A stretch of DNA of 64,000 bases from Hydrogenophaga sp. BPS33 (GCF_009859475.1 NZ_CP044549.1:1984001-2048000), one strand, 5' to 3'. Positions 17,040 to 25,976 are shown, counted from the stretch's first letter. The notes: generated from the letters alone by a model not told the origin. Program-made: numbers and translations.

Positions 17040-17057
17040 CATATCCAGAAAAAGCAA

Positions 17058-17073
17058 AAAGTGTATACACTTT
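17058..17073. promoter_or_regulatory. GntR operator palindrome in the regulator/hydroxyisourate-hydrolase divergent promoter
   Basis: AAAGTGTATACACTTT is a perfect 16-bp palindrome with the TGTATACA core at 17062-17069. It lies 19 bases from the regulator start (17039) and 34 bases from the hydrolase start (17107). The core supplies a TATACA -10-like hexamer on both strands, so one bound dimer could silence both genes. Confidence 0.78.
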
Positions 17074-17106
17074 CGGTCGACCATCCATCACGCAAAGGAA
17101 CCGACC

Positions 17107-17460
17107 ATGGGTTTGAGCACACACGTTCTGGACACGATGCACGGCTGCCCGGCCGCTGGCATGGCGGTGGAGTTGCATACCACCAAAGGCGATCAGGCCA
17201 CGCTGGTCAAGCGCTTCATCTTGAATGCCGACGGGCGCAACCCCGACGGGCCGCTGTACGACAACGCCAGCCTGAAGGTGGGCACCTACCGGCTGGTGTT
17301 CGACGTGAAGGGCTATTTCGCGGCCCGGGGCGTGGCCTTGCCCGAGCCCAATTTCCTCAACCGCGTGTCGCTCGATTTCGGTGTGGCGCACGTCGACCAG
17401 CACTATCACGTGCCGCTGCTGGTGAGCCCGTGGAGCTACTCGACGTACCGGGGGAGTTGA
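17107..17460 (+). CDS. uraH: 5-hydroxyisourate hydrolase (transthyretin-like)
   Basis: This 117-residue enzyme hydrolyses 5-hydroxyisourate, the product of PuuD, to OHCU. Active-site residues fitting the family are H6 (STHVLDT), R44 (DGRNPDG), H99 (QHYHVPLL) and the C-terminal tetrapeptide YRGS (114-117). It has no signal peptide, so it is cytoplasmic. The AAAGGAA site before the ATG at 17107 supports the start. It is transcribed away from the GntR regulator and ends 19 bases from the convergent lipoprotein gene. Confidence 0.96.
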   Translation: MGLSTHVLDTMHGCPAAGMAVELHTTKGDQATLVKRFILNADGRNPDGPLYDNASLKVGTYRLVFDVKGYFAARGVALPEPNFLNRVSLDFGVAHVDQHYHVPLLVSPWSYSTYRGS

Positions 17461-17479
17461 GAGCGGTTGCTTGCGCGGC

Positions 17480-18046
17480 TCAGTTGCTGCGTTGGCCTTC
17501 GGTCAGCGTGTCGAGCTGGAACTTGCCGCTCCGGTCCCACAGCCAGACGTCGGTGTAGACCACACCGCCCATGCGCATCGGCGCGGGAAAGGGCGAGGCG
17601 GCACGCAGCGTGCGCTCGATCTCCCGGACCACGTCGGGCGCGTGGCTGGGCGCGCGCATCCAGCTGACGTTGCGCACATTGCCACGCGCATCCACGTGCA
17701 CCTGCACCACGCCCACCGCATGCATCAACGGAGGCAGCTTGCCCTTGTAGATGCGATCGCCGTTCTGGGCGTAGATGTGGCGCGCCCCATCCTTGCGGTA
17801 GTCGAGCGGCGACATGGCATGCGAGATGTGTGCCGGCGGTGGCAACTGCGCAGCGGGAGGGGGCGGCGGTGCCGGCACGGGCGCCGGTGGCGGCGCGGGA
17901 GGCGGCGGTGGGGGCGGGGGCGAGGCACAGGACGCCAGCAGGGCGGCGGTGCAAACCCCCAGCCAGCCCCAGACAGCGCGCAACGGGCGGACGGGGGAGG
18001 GCGTGGCGGGGCTCACGCGGGTGGATTCTCGGGGCGGGACGGGCAT
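17480..18046 (-). CDS. Proline-rich lipoprotein with TonB-like C-terminal domain
   Basis: This is a 188-residue protein. After an arginine-containing N-terminus and a hydrophobic helix there is a lipobox (LLASC, Cys40), then an almost pure Pro/Ala linker to about residue 72. The C-terminal ~110 residues include VGVVQVHVDARGNVRNVSWM and a final sheet region, resembling the TonB C-terminal fold. No ExbBD partner is adjacent. It could be a periplasmic TonB-box-like adaptor or a general envelope protein. Its position inside the purine cluster may be coincidental. Confidence 0.7.
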   Translation of the reverse strand: MPVPPRESTRVSPATPSPVRPLRAVWGWLGVCTAALLASCASPPPPPPPPAPPPAPVPAPPPPPAAQLPPPAHISHAMSPLDYRKDGARHIYAQNGDRIYKGKLPPLMHAVGVVQVHVDARGNVRNVSWMRAPSHAPDVVREIERTLRAASPFPAPMRMGGVVYTDVWLWDRSGKFQLDTLTEGQRSN

Positions 18047-18197
18047 CTCGGTGCGGTGGTTAGGGGGCGGGCCATACGCCGTGGCGCATGGAGTCTATCG
18101 GCACTTGTGTCAAAGCCTGCGTACAGTAACGGCGGATACTCCAATGCCTATATGCCGATTACGTCTTCATACATCTTCTTTGACGTCGACGCCACAG

Positions 18198-19049
18198 ATG
18201 CTTTCAGACCTTGATACCTTGCTGTTGCATCTGGCGACGGGCCATGCCGTGCTGGTGACAGTCGGCACCACGAAGGGTTCGGTGCCGCGCGAGTCGGGGG
18301 CCTGGATGGCCGTGCTGGCCGGGCCTGGCGAGCGCGTGATCGGCACCATTGGCGGCGGCCACCTGGAATGGGACGCGATGCGCCAGGCGCGGGAAGCCTT
18401 GGCAGACGCGCCGGCCATGGCGCGGCCTGCCTGGGAGCAGTCGGTGGTGCTCGGCCCCAGCCTGGGGCAGTGTTGCGGCGGCGCGCTCGTGCTGTGTTTC
18501 GAGCGGGTCGATGCCTCTCACATTCCCGCGCTGCGCGCGCGCCTGAGCGCCGGCCATGCACCGCTGGCCTTGTTTGGCGGCGGGCACGTGGGGCGCGCGA
18601 TCGTGCAGGCGCTCTCACCGCTGCCTTTCGAGGTCGCCTGGATCGACAGCCGCGACGAGGTGTTTCCGCCGGACCTGCCCGCCCATGTGCGTGCCGAGCA
18701 TTCCGACCCGGTGCAGTCGGCGGTGCGCGATCTGGTGGCGGGCTCCAGCGTGTTGATCATGAGCTTCTCGCATGCCGAAGACCTCGACATCGTCGCCGCC
18801 TGCCTGCAGCGCCTGCGCGAGCGCGCGGACCTTCGCTTCATCGGCCTCATCGGCAGCGCCACCAAATGGGCCACGTTTCGCAGCCGCTTGCGCCACCGGG
18901 GCTTTGGCGACGCGGAGCTCGCGCGCATCACCTGCCCGATTGGTCTGCCTGGCATCCGGGGCAAGGAGCCGGCGGTGATCGCCGCCTCGGTCGTGGCGCA
19001 GTTGTTGCTAGAACAAGCCTCGGGGGAAACCCCAGCTTTGACGGCTTGA
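18198..19049 (+). CDS. xdhC: Xanthine dehydrogenase accessory protein XdhC
   Basis: This is a 283-residue XdhC, which binds molybdenum cofactor and promotes its sulfuration and insertion into xanthine dehydrogenase. Family segments include TKGSVPRESGAWM, GTIGGGHLEWD, a GQCCGGALVL cysteine pair, a Rossmann-like LALFGGGHVGRAI and the C-terminal GLPGIRGKEPAVIA. The ATG at 18198 matches the usual N-terminus; upstream in-frame codons do not look coding. The xdhA and xdhB subunit genes are not in this window. The next gene is puuD. Confidence 0.94.
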   Translation: MLSDLDTLLLHLATGHAVLVTVGTTKGSVPRESGAWMAVLAGPGERVIGTIGGGHLEWDAMRQAREALADAPAMARPAWEQSVVLGPSLGQCCGGALVLCFERVDASHIPALRARLSAGHAPLALFGGGHVGRAIVQALSPLPFEVAWIDSRDEVFPPDLPAHVRAEHSDPVQSAVRDLVAGSSVLIMSFSHAEDLDIVAACLQRLRERADLRFIGLIGSATKWATFRSRLRHRGFGDAELARITCPIGLPGIRGKEPAVIAASVVAQLLLEQASGETPALTA

Positions 19050-19063
19050 ATGTTTTCAAAAAC

Positions 19064-19071
19064 TGTATACA
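19064..19071. promoter_or_regulatory. TGTATACA operator upstream of puuD
   Basis: The context is CAAAAAC-TGTATACA-CTTTGTG, nearly identical to the site at 17058-17073. The internal TATACA gives a predicted transcript start near 19078 and a leader of about 110 bases. That leader contains a possible hairpin, GACTCA (19134-19139) with TGAGTC (19155-19160). Confidence 0.7.
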
Positions 19072-19189
19072 CTTTGTGCGATCGGTCGCAGCGGAGCAGG
19101 TGTCCCCACAACACCCAATCGCGGCCCTCAGACGACTCAGAGCGCCCGCGGTGGTGAGTCGCAAGTGTTGACCTTGCATTGAGGTGCTC

Positions 19190-20386
19190 ATGGAAACGTA
19201 TCTGCTCGACTGGGCCAATCTGCTGCTGCGCTGGCTGCACGTCATCGTCGCGATCGCCTGGATTGGCTCCTCGTTCTACTTCGTCTTTCTCGACAGCAGC
19301 CTCACACCGCCCGAGGACGAGCAGCTCAAGAAGGACGGGGTGAGCGGTGAACTGTGGGCCGTGCACGGCGGCGGTTTCTACCACCCGGTGAAGTTCGCGG
19401 TGTCGCCGCCGAAGCTGCCCGACCACCTGCATTGGTTCTACTGGGAGAGCTACTCCACCTGGCTCTCGGGGTTCGCGTTGTTCCTCGTGTCCTATCTGTG
19501 GAGCCCAAGTGTCTATCTGATCGATCCCAAAGTGATGGACTGGAGTCCGGCCGCGGCCATATCGGCGGCGCTGGGCTTCCTGGTGGTGTTCTGGCTGCTG
19601 TACGACGTGATCTGCCGCACCCTGGGGCAGAAGGACAACGGCGACGCCAAGGTCGGCGCGCTGGTGCTGGTGCTGGTGTGCGTGGCGGCCTGGCTGGCCA
19701 CGCAGTTGTTCGCCGGCCGCGCGGCCTTCCTGCTGATGGGCGCGATGATCGCGACGGCCATGAGTGCCAACGTGTTCTTCTGGATCATTCCGGGCCAGCG
19801 CACCGTGGTGGCCGATCTCAAGGCCGGGCGCCCGGTCGACCCGATCCACGGCAAGCGCGGCAAGCAGCGCAGCGTGCACAACACTTACTTCACGCTGCCG
19901 GTGTTGTTCGCGATGCTGAGCAACCACTACAGCTTCACCTACGCGCACGAGTACAACTGGCTGATCCTGATCGGCATGATGTTCGCGGGCGCGGCGATTC
20001 GCCAGTTCTTCGTCATGCGCCACGGCTACAAGCTGGGCCGCAACAAGCACCCCTGGCCTTATGCCGCGGCGGGCGTGGTGGTGCTGATCGCGTTGATCGT
20101 CTGGCTCAAGCCCGCGCCGGTGCAGGCGGTGGCCGTGCCGCAGACGGTGAGCTACGCGCAACTCAAGCCGGTGATCGAACAGCGTTGCGTCATGTGCCAT
20201 GGCGAGGCGCTGCAGTCCAAGAACGTGCGGCTGGACACGCCCGACGCGCTCAAGCTGCACGCGCAGGCGGTGTACCAGCAGGCGGTGGTGGCCCGCACGA
20301 TGCCCATGAACAACGCAACGGGCGTGACCGAGGAAGAGCGGGCCCTGATCGGCCAGTGGTTCAAGACCGGTGCAAAAGTCGATTGA
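19190..20386 (+). CDS. puuD: Membrane urate hydroxylase PuuD with cytochrome c domain
   Basis: This 398-residue protein oxidises urate to 5-hydroxyisourate and passes electrons to the respiratory chain. About eight hydrophobic segments start with WLHVIVAIAWIGSSFYFVFLD, and family residues include GGGFYHPVKF and SVHNTYFTLPVLFAMLSNHY. The C-terminal domain carries a c-type haem site, CVMCH (333-337), with a candidate axial methionine in TMPM. The ATG at 19190 has GAGG at 19181-19184. It forms a consecutive pathway with 5-hydroxyisourate hydrolase and the OHCU decarboxylase fusion. Confidence 0.95.
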   Translation: METYLLDWANLLLRWLHVIVAIAWIGSSFYFVFLDSSLTPPEDEQLKKDGVSGELWAVHGGGFYHPVKFAVSPPKLPDHLHWFYWESYSTWLSGFALFLVSYLWSPSVYLIDPKVMDWSPAAAISAALGFLVVFWLLYDVICRTLGQKDNGDAKVGALVLVLVCVAAWLATQLFAGRAAFLLMGAMIATAMSANVFFWIIPGQRTVVADLKAGRPVDPIHGKRGKQRSVHNTYFTLPVLFAMLSNHYSFTYAHEYNWLILIGMMFAGAAIRQFFVMRHGYKLGRNKHPWPYAAAGVVVLIALIVWLKPAPVQAVAVPQTVSYAQLKPVIEQRCVMCHGEALQSKNVRLDTPDALKLHAQAVYQQAVVARTMPMNNATGVTEEERALIGQWFKTGAKVD

Positions 20387-20466
20387 TGGCGCGCTTCGGT
20401 GGGGTATGTGATCTGCGGTAACCTCGGGGCCGATTTCACATTCGACTCCCTCCCCCGAAAGTTCAC

Positions 20467-21309
20467 ATGGATTTTGAAACCTTGAGCGAACACCGCTGCT
20501 TCGGCGGTGTGCAAGGCTTCTACCGGCATGCGTCGACCGAGATCGGTTTGCCGATGAAGTTCGGCGTGTTCGTTCCCCCCCAAGCTGCACAGGGCCCGGT
20601 GCCGGTGCTGTTCTATCTGGCGGGTCTCACCTGCACCGAGGAGACCTTTGCCATCAAGGCCGGTGCGCAGCGCGTGGCGGCCGAGTTGGGTTTGATGCTG
20701 GTGTCGCCAGACACCAGCCCGCGCGAGACTGGCATCGAAGGCGCGGGCGCGGCCTGGGACTTCGGCCACGGCGCGGGCTTCTATCTTGATGCGACGCAAG
20801 CGCCCTGGTCCTCTCACTTCCGCATGGAGAGCTGGATCACCAGGGAGCTGCGCTCGCTGGTGCTCTCTCAGTTCCCCGCACTCGCCGATCGTGTGGGCCT
20901 CTTCGGCCACTCCATGGGCGGCCATGGCGCACTCACACTGGCGCTGCGCCATCCGGGCCTGTACCAGAGCGTCTCGGCGTTCGCCCCCATCGCCGCGCCG
21001 ATGCAGTGTCCGTGGGGCGAGAAGGCGTTCACGGGATACCTGGGGTCGGACCGCGCGCGCTGGGCCGCCCACGATGCCACCGAGCTCGTGAAGTCGGGCC
21101 GCAAGGCGGCCCCCTTGCTGATCGACCAGGGCCTGGCCGACAACTTCCTGCCCACGCAGTTGCACCCGCACCTGTTCGAGGCGGCCTGTGCCCAATCGGG
21201 TCAGGCGCTGACCTTGCGCCGGCACGAAGGCTACGACCATGGCTACTACTTCATCGCCAGCTTCGTCGAAGACCACTTGCGCCACCACGCGAAAACCCTT
21301 CTGGCCTGA
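20467..21309 (+). CDS. fghA: S-formylglutathione hydrolase
   Basis: This is a 280-residue esterase of the glutathione-dependent formaldehyde detoxification pathway, releasing formate and glutathione. The nucleophile is S149 in GHSMGGHGA; the oxyanion region LAGLTCTEETF and the histidine in GYDHGYYF match the family. The alcohol dehydrogenase that normally precedes it is not adjacent. It starts the plus-strand run that ends at sppA. Confidence 0.95.
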   Translation: MDFETLSEHRCFGGVQGFYRHASTEIGLPMKFGVFVPPQAAQGPVPVLFYLAGLTCTEETFAIKAGAQRVAAELGLMLVSPDTSPRETGIEGAGAAWDFGHGAGFYLDATQAPWSSHFRMESWITRELRSLVLSQFPALADRVGLFGHSMGGHGALTLALRHPGLYQSVSAFAPIAAPMQCPWGEKAFTGYLGSDRARWAAHDATELVKSGRKAAPLLIDQGLADNFLPTQLHPHLFEAACAQSGQALTLRRHEGYDHGYYFIASFVEDHLRHHAKTLLA

Positions 21310-21312
21310 CCC

Positions 21313-21972
21313 ATGCGCCCGCGCCGATTCGATCTCATCGCCTTCGACTGGGACGGCACCCTGTTCGATTCCACCGCCCTGATCGCCCGCTGCATCCAGG
21401 CGGCCGTGATCGATGTGGGTGGCACACCGCCCTCCCGCGAAGCCGCCAGCTACGTGATCGGCATGGGCCTGATGCAGGCGCTGGAACATGCCGCGCCCGA
21501 TGTGCCACGCGAGAAATACCCGTTGCTGGGCCAGCGCTACCGCCACCACTACATGGCGGCGCAGAACGACCTGAGCCTGTTCGAGGGCGTGCTGCCCATG
21601 CTGGGCGAACTGAAGCAGCGCCACCATTGGCTGACCGTGGCCACCGGCAAAAGCCGCCGGGGGCTGGACGAGGTGCTGGACACGGTGGAGCTCAAGGGCA
21701 TGTTCGACGGCTCGCGCACCGCCGACGAAACCGCCGGCAAGCCCAGTCCTCTCATGTTGCACGAGCTGATGCGCGAGTTCGGCGTGGAGCCGTCACGCAT
21801 CCTGATGATCGGCGACACCACGCACGATCTGCAGATGGCCCTCAATGCCGGCTGCGCGAGCGTGGGTGTGAGTTACGGCGCACACGAACCGGCCACGTTC
21901 GACGCGCTCAGGCCCTTGCGCGTGGTGCATTCGGTGCGCGAGCTGCACGACTGGCTGAATCTGAACGCTTGA
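21313..21972 (+). CDS. HAD-IA family phosphatase (Gph-like)
   Basis: This is a 219-residue HAD hydrolase. Motif I is F-D12-W-D14-G-T, motif II is near VATGKSRRG, and motif III/IV is GKPSPLML...MIGDTTHDLQMA. Phosphoglycolate phosphatase-type activity is possible, but substrate range in this family is broad. It is followed by a small Rieske protein and an S49 peptidase, an order I recall from other Burkholderiales, where rluC usually precedes it; rluC is absent here. Confidence 0.85.
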   Translation: MRPRRFDLIAFDWDGTLFDSTALIARCIQAAVIDVGGTPPSREAASYVIGMGLMQALEHAAPDVPREKYPLLGQRYRHHYMAAQNDLSLFEGVLPMLGELKQRHHWLTVATGKSRRGLDEVLDTVELKGMFDGSRTADETAGKPSPLMLHELMREFGVEPSRILMIGDTTHDLQMALNAGCASVGVSYGAHEPATFDALRPLRVVHSVRELHDWLNLNA

Positions 21973-21979
21973 GGATGCC

Positions 21980-22360
21980 ATGACCCTCCCACCCGACGAT
22001 CCAGTCTATGCGCTGTGCAACAGCCACGATCTGGTCGACGGGGGAAGGGCGGTGTCGTTCGACGTGGTGTATGCAGGCCAGACCTGCCGCGCCTTTGCCA
22101 TTCGCTACCAGGGGCAGCCACACGCCTACCTGAACCGGTGCGCGCACGTGGCCATGGAAATGGACTGGCGGCCCGACCAGTTCTTCGACGACACCGGCCG
22201 CTGGCTGCTGTGCGCCACGCACGGCGCGGCCTACGAGCCCGATACGGGCGCCTGCCGTGCCGGTCCGTGCCGAGGGGGGCTGGTGAAAATTGAGTTGGTG
22301 GAGCACGGCGGGGTAGTCCACTGGCGGTCACAATACCACCTCAAACCCCTTGAATTCTGA
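21980..22360 (+). CDS. Small Rieske [2Fe-2S] protein
   Basis: This 126-residue protein is essentially a single Rieske domain, with ligands C54-A-H56 and C78-A-T-H81. There is no transmembrane helix or second domain, so it resembles stand-alone ferredoxin-like Rieske proteins. The partner enzyme is unknown. It starts 7 bases after the HAD gene and ends 13 bases before sppA, so the three are probably co-transcribed. Confidence 0.88.
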   Translation: MTLPPDDPVYALCNSHDLVDGGRAVSFDVVYAGQTCRAFAIRYQGQPHAYLNRCAHVAMEMDWRPDQFFDDTGRWLLCATHGAAYEPDTGACRAGPCRGGLVKIELVEHGGVVHWRSQYHLKPLEF

Positions 22361-22373
22361 GAACGTCCCGACC

Positions 22374-23342
22374 ATGAACGACGACCCCTTGGGCCAGCTC
22401 GGTTCCAACGCCACCGACCGAAACTGGGAGCGCGCCACCCTGGAAAAACTGGTCTTTGCGACCATCCGGGAGCAGCAGGCCACACGCCGCTGGAAGATCT
22501 TCAACCGGCTGTTCTGGCTGGCGGTCATCGGTGCCATTGCCTGGCTGGTCTACGCCAGCAACAACACGACGGCCGTGAGCACGCCGCACACCGCGGTGGT
22601 GGACGTGAAGGGCGAAATCGCCAGCGGCGCCGAGGCCAGTGCCGAGAACGTGGTGGCCTCGCTGCGCACTGCCTTTGAGGACACCGGCGCACAGGCCGTG
22701 GTGTTGCTGATCAACTCGCCCGGCGGCAGCCCGGTGCAGGCCGGCATCATCAACGACGAGATCACCCGCCTGAAGGGCTTGCACGATAAAAAGGTGTACG
22801 CCGTGGTCGAGGAAACCTGCGCATCAGCGGCCTACTACATCGCTGCCGCGGCCGACGACATTTATGTGGACAAGGCCAGCCTGGTCGGCAGCATCGGTGT
22901 GCTCATGGACGGCTTCGGCTTCACCGGCCTCATGGACAAGCTCGGCATCGAGCGCCGCCTCATGACGGCCGGTGAGAACAAGGGCATGCTCGATCCCTTC
23001 AGCCCGCTCGACGACAACCAGCGCGCTTACATGCAGCAAATGCTCGGCGAGATCCATGCCCAGTTCATCGACGTGGTGAAGCGGGGCCGCGGAGGGCGCC
23101 TGAAAGAAAACGGCGAAACCTTCAGCGGCCTGGTGTGGAACGGCCAGCAGGCGGTGACGCTGGGCCTGGCCGATGGCCTGGGCAACCTCGACTACGTGGC
23201 CCGCGAGATCGTCAAGGCAGAAGAAATCGTGGACTACACGCAGCGCGAGAACGTGGGCCTGCGCCTGGCCAAGCGTTTTGGTGCCAGCGTGGGTGAAGGC
23301 GTGTTCCACGCCGCGCGCGCGGCCGGCATCAGCCTGAAGTAA
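22374..23342 (+). CDS. sppA: S49 family signal peptide peptidase, SppA type
   Basis: This is a 322-residue membrane peptidase degrading cleaved signal peptides. A single N-terminal transmembrane helix spans about residues 45-61. The protease core has INSPGGSP (114-120), the nucleophile S151 in ETCASAAYYIA, and the GSIGVLMDGFG segment. It is a short single-domain form, unlike the ~600-residue E. coli SppA. The ATG at 22374 was chosen; a TTG lies 24 bases upstream, overlapping the Rieske stop. Confidence 0.9.
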   Translation: MNDDPLGQLGSNATDRNWERATLEKLVFATIREQQATRRWKIFNRLFWLAVIGAIAWLVYASNNTTAVSTPHTAVVDVKGEIASGAEASAENVVASLRTAFEDTGAQAVVLLINSPGGSPVQAGIINDEITRLKGLHDKKVYAVVEETCASAAYYIAAAADDIYVDKASLVGSIGVLMDGFGFTGLMDKLGIERRLMTAGENKGMLDPFSPLDDNQRAYMQQMLGEIHAQFIDVVKRGRGGRLKENGETFSGLVWNGQQAVTLGLADGLGNLDYVAREIVKAEEIVDYTQRENVGLRLAKRFGASVGEGVFHAARAAGISLK

Positions 23343-23358
23343 CCCCGCCGGGCAGGAT

Positions 23359-24390
23359 TCAGCTTCTGTAGCCTTTCGGGTTGCCGCTCTGCCAGCGCCA
23401 GGCGTCGGCGCACATCTCTTGCAGCGTGCGTTGCGCTTCCCAGCCGAGCAGGCGCCTGGCAAGCGTCGGGTCGGCCCAGCACTGCGCCACGTCACCCGCG
23501 CGGCGCGGCGCAAGCTGGTACGGCACGGGCCGGCCGCTGGCCTGCTCAAAGGCCCGCACCACCTCCAGCACGCTGTGTCCGCGTCCGGTGCCCAGGTTCA
23601 CCGTGAAGCTCTCGCCACGCCCCAGCAAGGCCTTCAGCGCGGCCACATGGCCGGCCGCGAGATCTTGCACGTGGATGTAGTCGCGCACCCCGGTGCCGTC
23701 GGGCGTGGGGTAGTCGCTGCCGAACACGTTGAGGTGTTCGCGCTGGCCCACGGCCACCTGCGCCACGTAGGGCATGAGGTTGTTCGGAATGCCGGCGGGA
23801 TCCTCGCCGATCAGGCCGCTCGGATGCGCGCCCACCGGATTGAAGTAGCGCAGCGTTGCGATGCGCCATGCCGGCCGGGCCCTCAGCAACGCACTGAGCA
23901 TGTCTTCGATGACCAGCTTGCTGTGCCCATACGGATTGGTGTGGCTGCGCGGGAAGTCTTCGGTGATCGGTACCGTGGCCGGGTCGCCATACACCGTGGC
24001 ACTGCTGGAAAACACCAGCGTGGGCGCGATGCCCGGGTCTTCGGCGTGCAGCGTTTCCATGGCGCGCAGCAGGCTGACGGCGCCGCCAATGTTGTTGTGG
24101 AAGTACTTCAGCGGATCGGCCACGCTTTCGCCCACCGCCTTGTCACCCGCGAAATGCACCACGCCAAGCGGGCGGTGGCGGCGCAGCACGTCTTCCAGCC
24201 AGGGCAGGTCGAGCACGTCGCCGCGCTCCAGCGCAAGCGGGCGGCCGGTGATCTGCGCCAGCCGCTCCAGCACCACCGGGTGGCTGTTGGCGAAGTTGTC
24301 CAGCAGCACCGGCTCGAAGCCGGCTTCGATGAGAGCGATAGCGGTGTGGCTGCCGATGTAGCCGGCACCGCCGGTGAGCAGAACTTTCAT
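23359..24390 (-). CDS. galE: UDP-glucose 4-epimerase
   Basis: This is a 343-residue NAD-dependent epimerase interconverting UDP-glucose and UDP-galactose. It has the NAD-binding GGAGYIGS (7-14), catalytic Y154/K158 (YGHSK), and the substrate region RYFNPVGAHPSG. It is adjacent to manC and convergent with sppA. Together with manC and galU it supplies sugar nucleotides for surface polysaccharide. Confidence 0.95.
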   Translation of the reverse strand: MKVLLTGGAGYIGSHTAIALIEAGFEPVLLDNFANSHPVVLERLAQITGRPLALERGDVLDLPWLEDVLRRHRPLGVVHFAGDKAVGESVADPLKYFHNNIGGAVSLLRAMETLHAEDPGIAPTLVFSSSATVYGDPATVPITEDFPRSHTNPYGHSKLVIEDMLSALLRARPAWRIATLRYFNPVGAHPSGLIGEDPAGIPNNLMPYVAQVAVGQREHLNVFGSDYPTPDGTGVRDYIHVQDLAAGHVAALKALLGRGESFTVNLGTGRGHSVLEVVRAFEQASGRPVPYQLAPRRAGDVAQCWADPTLARRLLGWEAQRTLQEMCADAWRWQSGNPKGYRS

Positions 24391-24400
24391 GGAGGGTTGC

Positions 24401-25840
24401 TCACTTTTTGCTGCCGGTGTCGGATTGCCGGCCGTACACGTCCTCCAGCCGCACGATATCGTCTTCGCCGAGGTAGCTGCCCGACTGCACTTCGATCATC
24501 TCCAGCGTCATCTTGCCGGGGTTGTGCAGCCGGTGCGTTTCACCGATCGGGATGTACGTGGACTGGTTTTCGGACAGCAGGTACACCTCTTGCCCGCGCG
24601 TGATCTCGGCCGTGCCCTTGACGATGATCCAGTGCTCGGCACGGTGGTGGTGCTTCTGCAGGCTGAGCGAGGCACCCGGCTTGACACCGATGCGCTTGAC
24701 CTGGAAGCGCTCGCCCATGTCGACGCTGTCGTACCAGCCCCAGGGCCGTGCCACGCGGCGGTGCATGGCGGCCTGCGGAATCTTGCGCTGCGAGAGGTGC
24801 GCCACCACGTCCTTCACCTGCTCGGCGTGGTCGCGTTGCGCGACCAGCAAGGCGTCGGGCGTGTCGATGATCAGCAGGTCTTGCGTGCCCAGCGCCACCA
24901 CGGTGCGGCTGGGCGCGTGGATGAAGGTGTTGCGCGCGTTCAGGGCGTGGCCCTGGCCGGTGATGCGGTTGCCCGTTTCGTCGCAGGGGCTGAGGTCGGC
25001 CACCGCGTTCCAACTGCCCACGTCGCTCCATTGGCCCTGGAACGGCACCACGGCGACCTGGTCGTGCGGCTCCATCACCGCGTAGTCGATGCTCTGCGAG
25101 CGGCAGGCGAGGAATGGCTCGGCCGCCGGGCGCACGAAATGGATCTGCCCGACCGTGTCCTGCTTCGGTGTGGCCATGGCCTTTTCGCAGGACTGCAGGA
25201 TGTCGGGCGCATGCGTCTTCAATGCGGCGAGCAAGGTGCTGGCGCGGGTGAGGAAGATGCCTGCATTCCACAGCACATGTCCCTGCAGCAGCAGTGCCTG
25301 CGCCGCTTCGGGCGCTGGCTTCTCGATGAAACGGGCCACCTTGCGGCTGCCGTCGCCGCGGTCATCGCCTTGCTGAATGTAGCCATAGGCACTGCTGGGA
25401 AAGCTGGGCATCACGCCGAAGGTGACGATTGCACCGCCCTCGGCCGCGGGCACGCCCTGCCGCACGGTGGCCGCGAAGGCGGCGGCATCGGGAATGTGGT
25501 GGTCCGAGGGGCAAAACAACAGCAGGGGGTCTGCCTTGCCTGCAGCGCTGGCCAGCAGCGCGGCCAAAGCCATGGCCGCTGCGGTGTTGCGCGCCGCGGG
25601 TTCGAGCAGCACCTGGCCCGGGACCTGTTCCGCTTCGATCGCGTCGGCGACCAGAAAACGATGGTCTTCGGCGGCCACGCAGATGACGGTGTTGTCGCAC
25701 CAGGCCAGGCGGTCCAGTGTGAGTTGCAGCAGGCTCTTGTCGCCCACGAGCGGCACGAACTGCTTCGGAAAACTTTGGCGGCTCAGTGGCCACAAACGTG
25801 TGCCGGAGCCGCCGCAGAGAATGACGGGGGTGATGCTCAT
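24401..25840 (-). CDS. manC: Mannose-1-phosphate guanylyltransferase / mannose-6-phosphate isomerase
   Basis: This is a 479-residue bifunctional enzyme. The N-terminal nucleotidyltransferase has CGGSGTRLWPLSR near residue 9 and FIEKP near 180. The C-terminal type II isomerase cupin contains RPWGWYDSVDMGERFQVKRI and SLQKHHHRAEHW. The products are GDP-mannose and interconverted mannose-6-phosphate/fructose-6-phosphate. It is upstream of galE by 10 bases and divergent from galU, so the 136-base gap between manC and galU should hold both promoters. Confidence 0.95.
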   Translation of the reverse strand: MSITPVILCGGSGTRLWPLSRQSFPKQFVPLVGDKSLLQLTLDRLAWCDNTVICVAAEDHRFLVADAIEAEQVPGQVLLEPAARNTAAAMALAALLASAAGKADPLLLFCPSDHHIPDAAAFAATVRQGVPAAEGGAIVTFGVMPSFPSSAYGYIQQGDDRGDGSRKVARFIEKPAPEAAQALLLQGHVLWNAGIFLTRASTLLAALKTHAPDILQSCEKAMATPKQDTVGQIHFVRPAAEPFLACRSQSIDYAVMEPHDQVAVVPFQGQWSDVGSWNAVADLSPCDETGNRITGQGHALNARNTFIHAPSRTVVALGTQDLLIIDTPDALLVAQRDHAEQVKDVVAHLSQRKIPQAAMHRRVARPWGWYDSVDMGERFQVKRIGVKPGASLSLQKHHHRAEHWIIVKGTAEITRGQEVYLLSENQSTYIPIGETHRLHNPGKMTLEMIEVQSGSYLGEDDIVRLEDVYGRQSDTGSKK

Positions 25841-25976
25841 GCGAGGGGTGCAGATGGGTTGGAGACCATGTCACACATGGTTGCGGGAAGAGCGAGCCAG
25901 TGTAGCGTTTGCGGGAAAGTGATCGTTATTATGGGTAGCTGTTTCACCTTTGACGTTTCGGCGTTCCCGCTCATAT

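Noticed and set aside
18518..20590. A 690-codon minus-strand open frame opposite xdhC and puuD
   Set aside because: The composition is atypical (Arg/His-rich), there are no domains, and both genes on the other strand are unambiguous.
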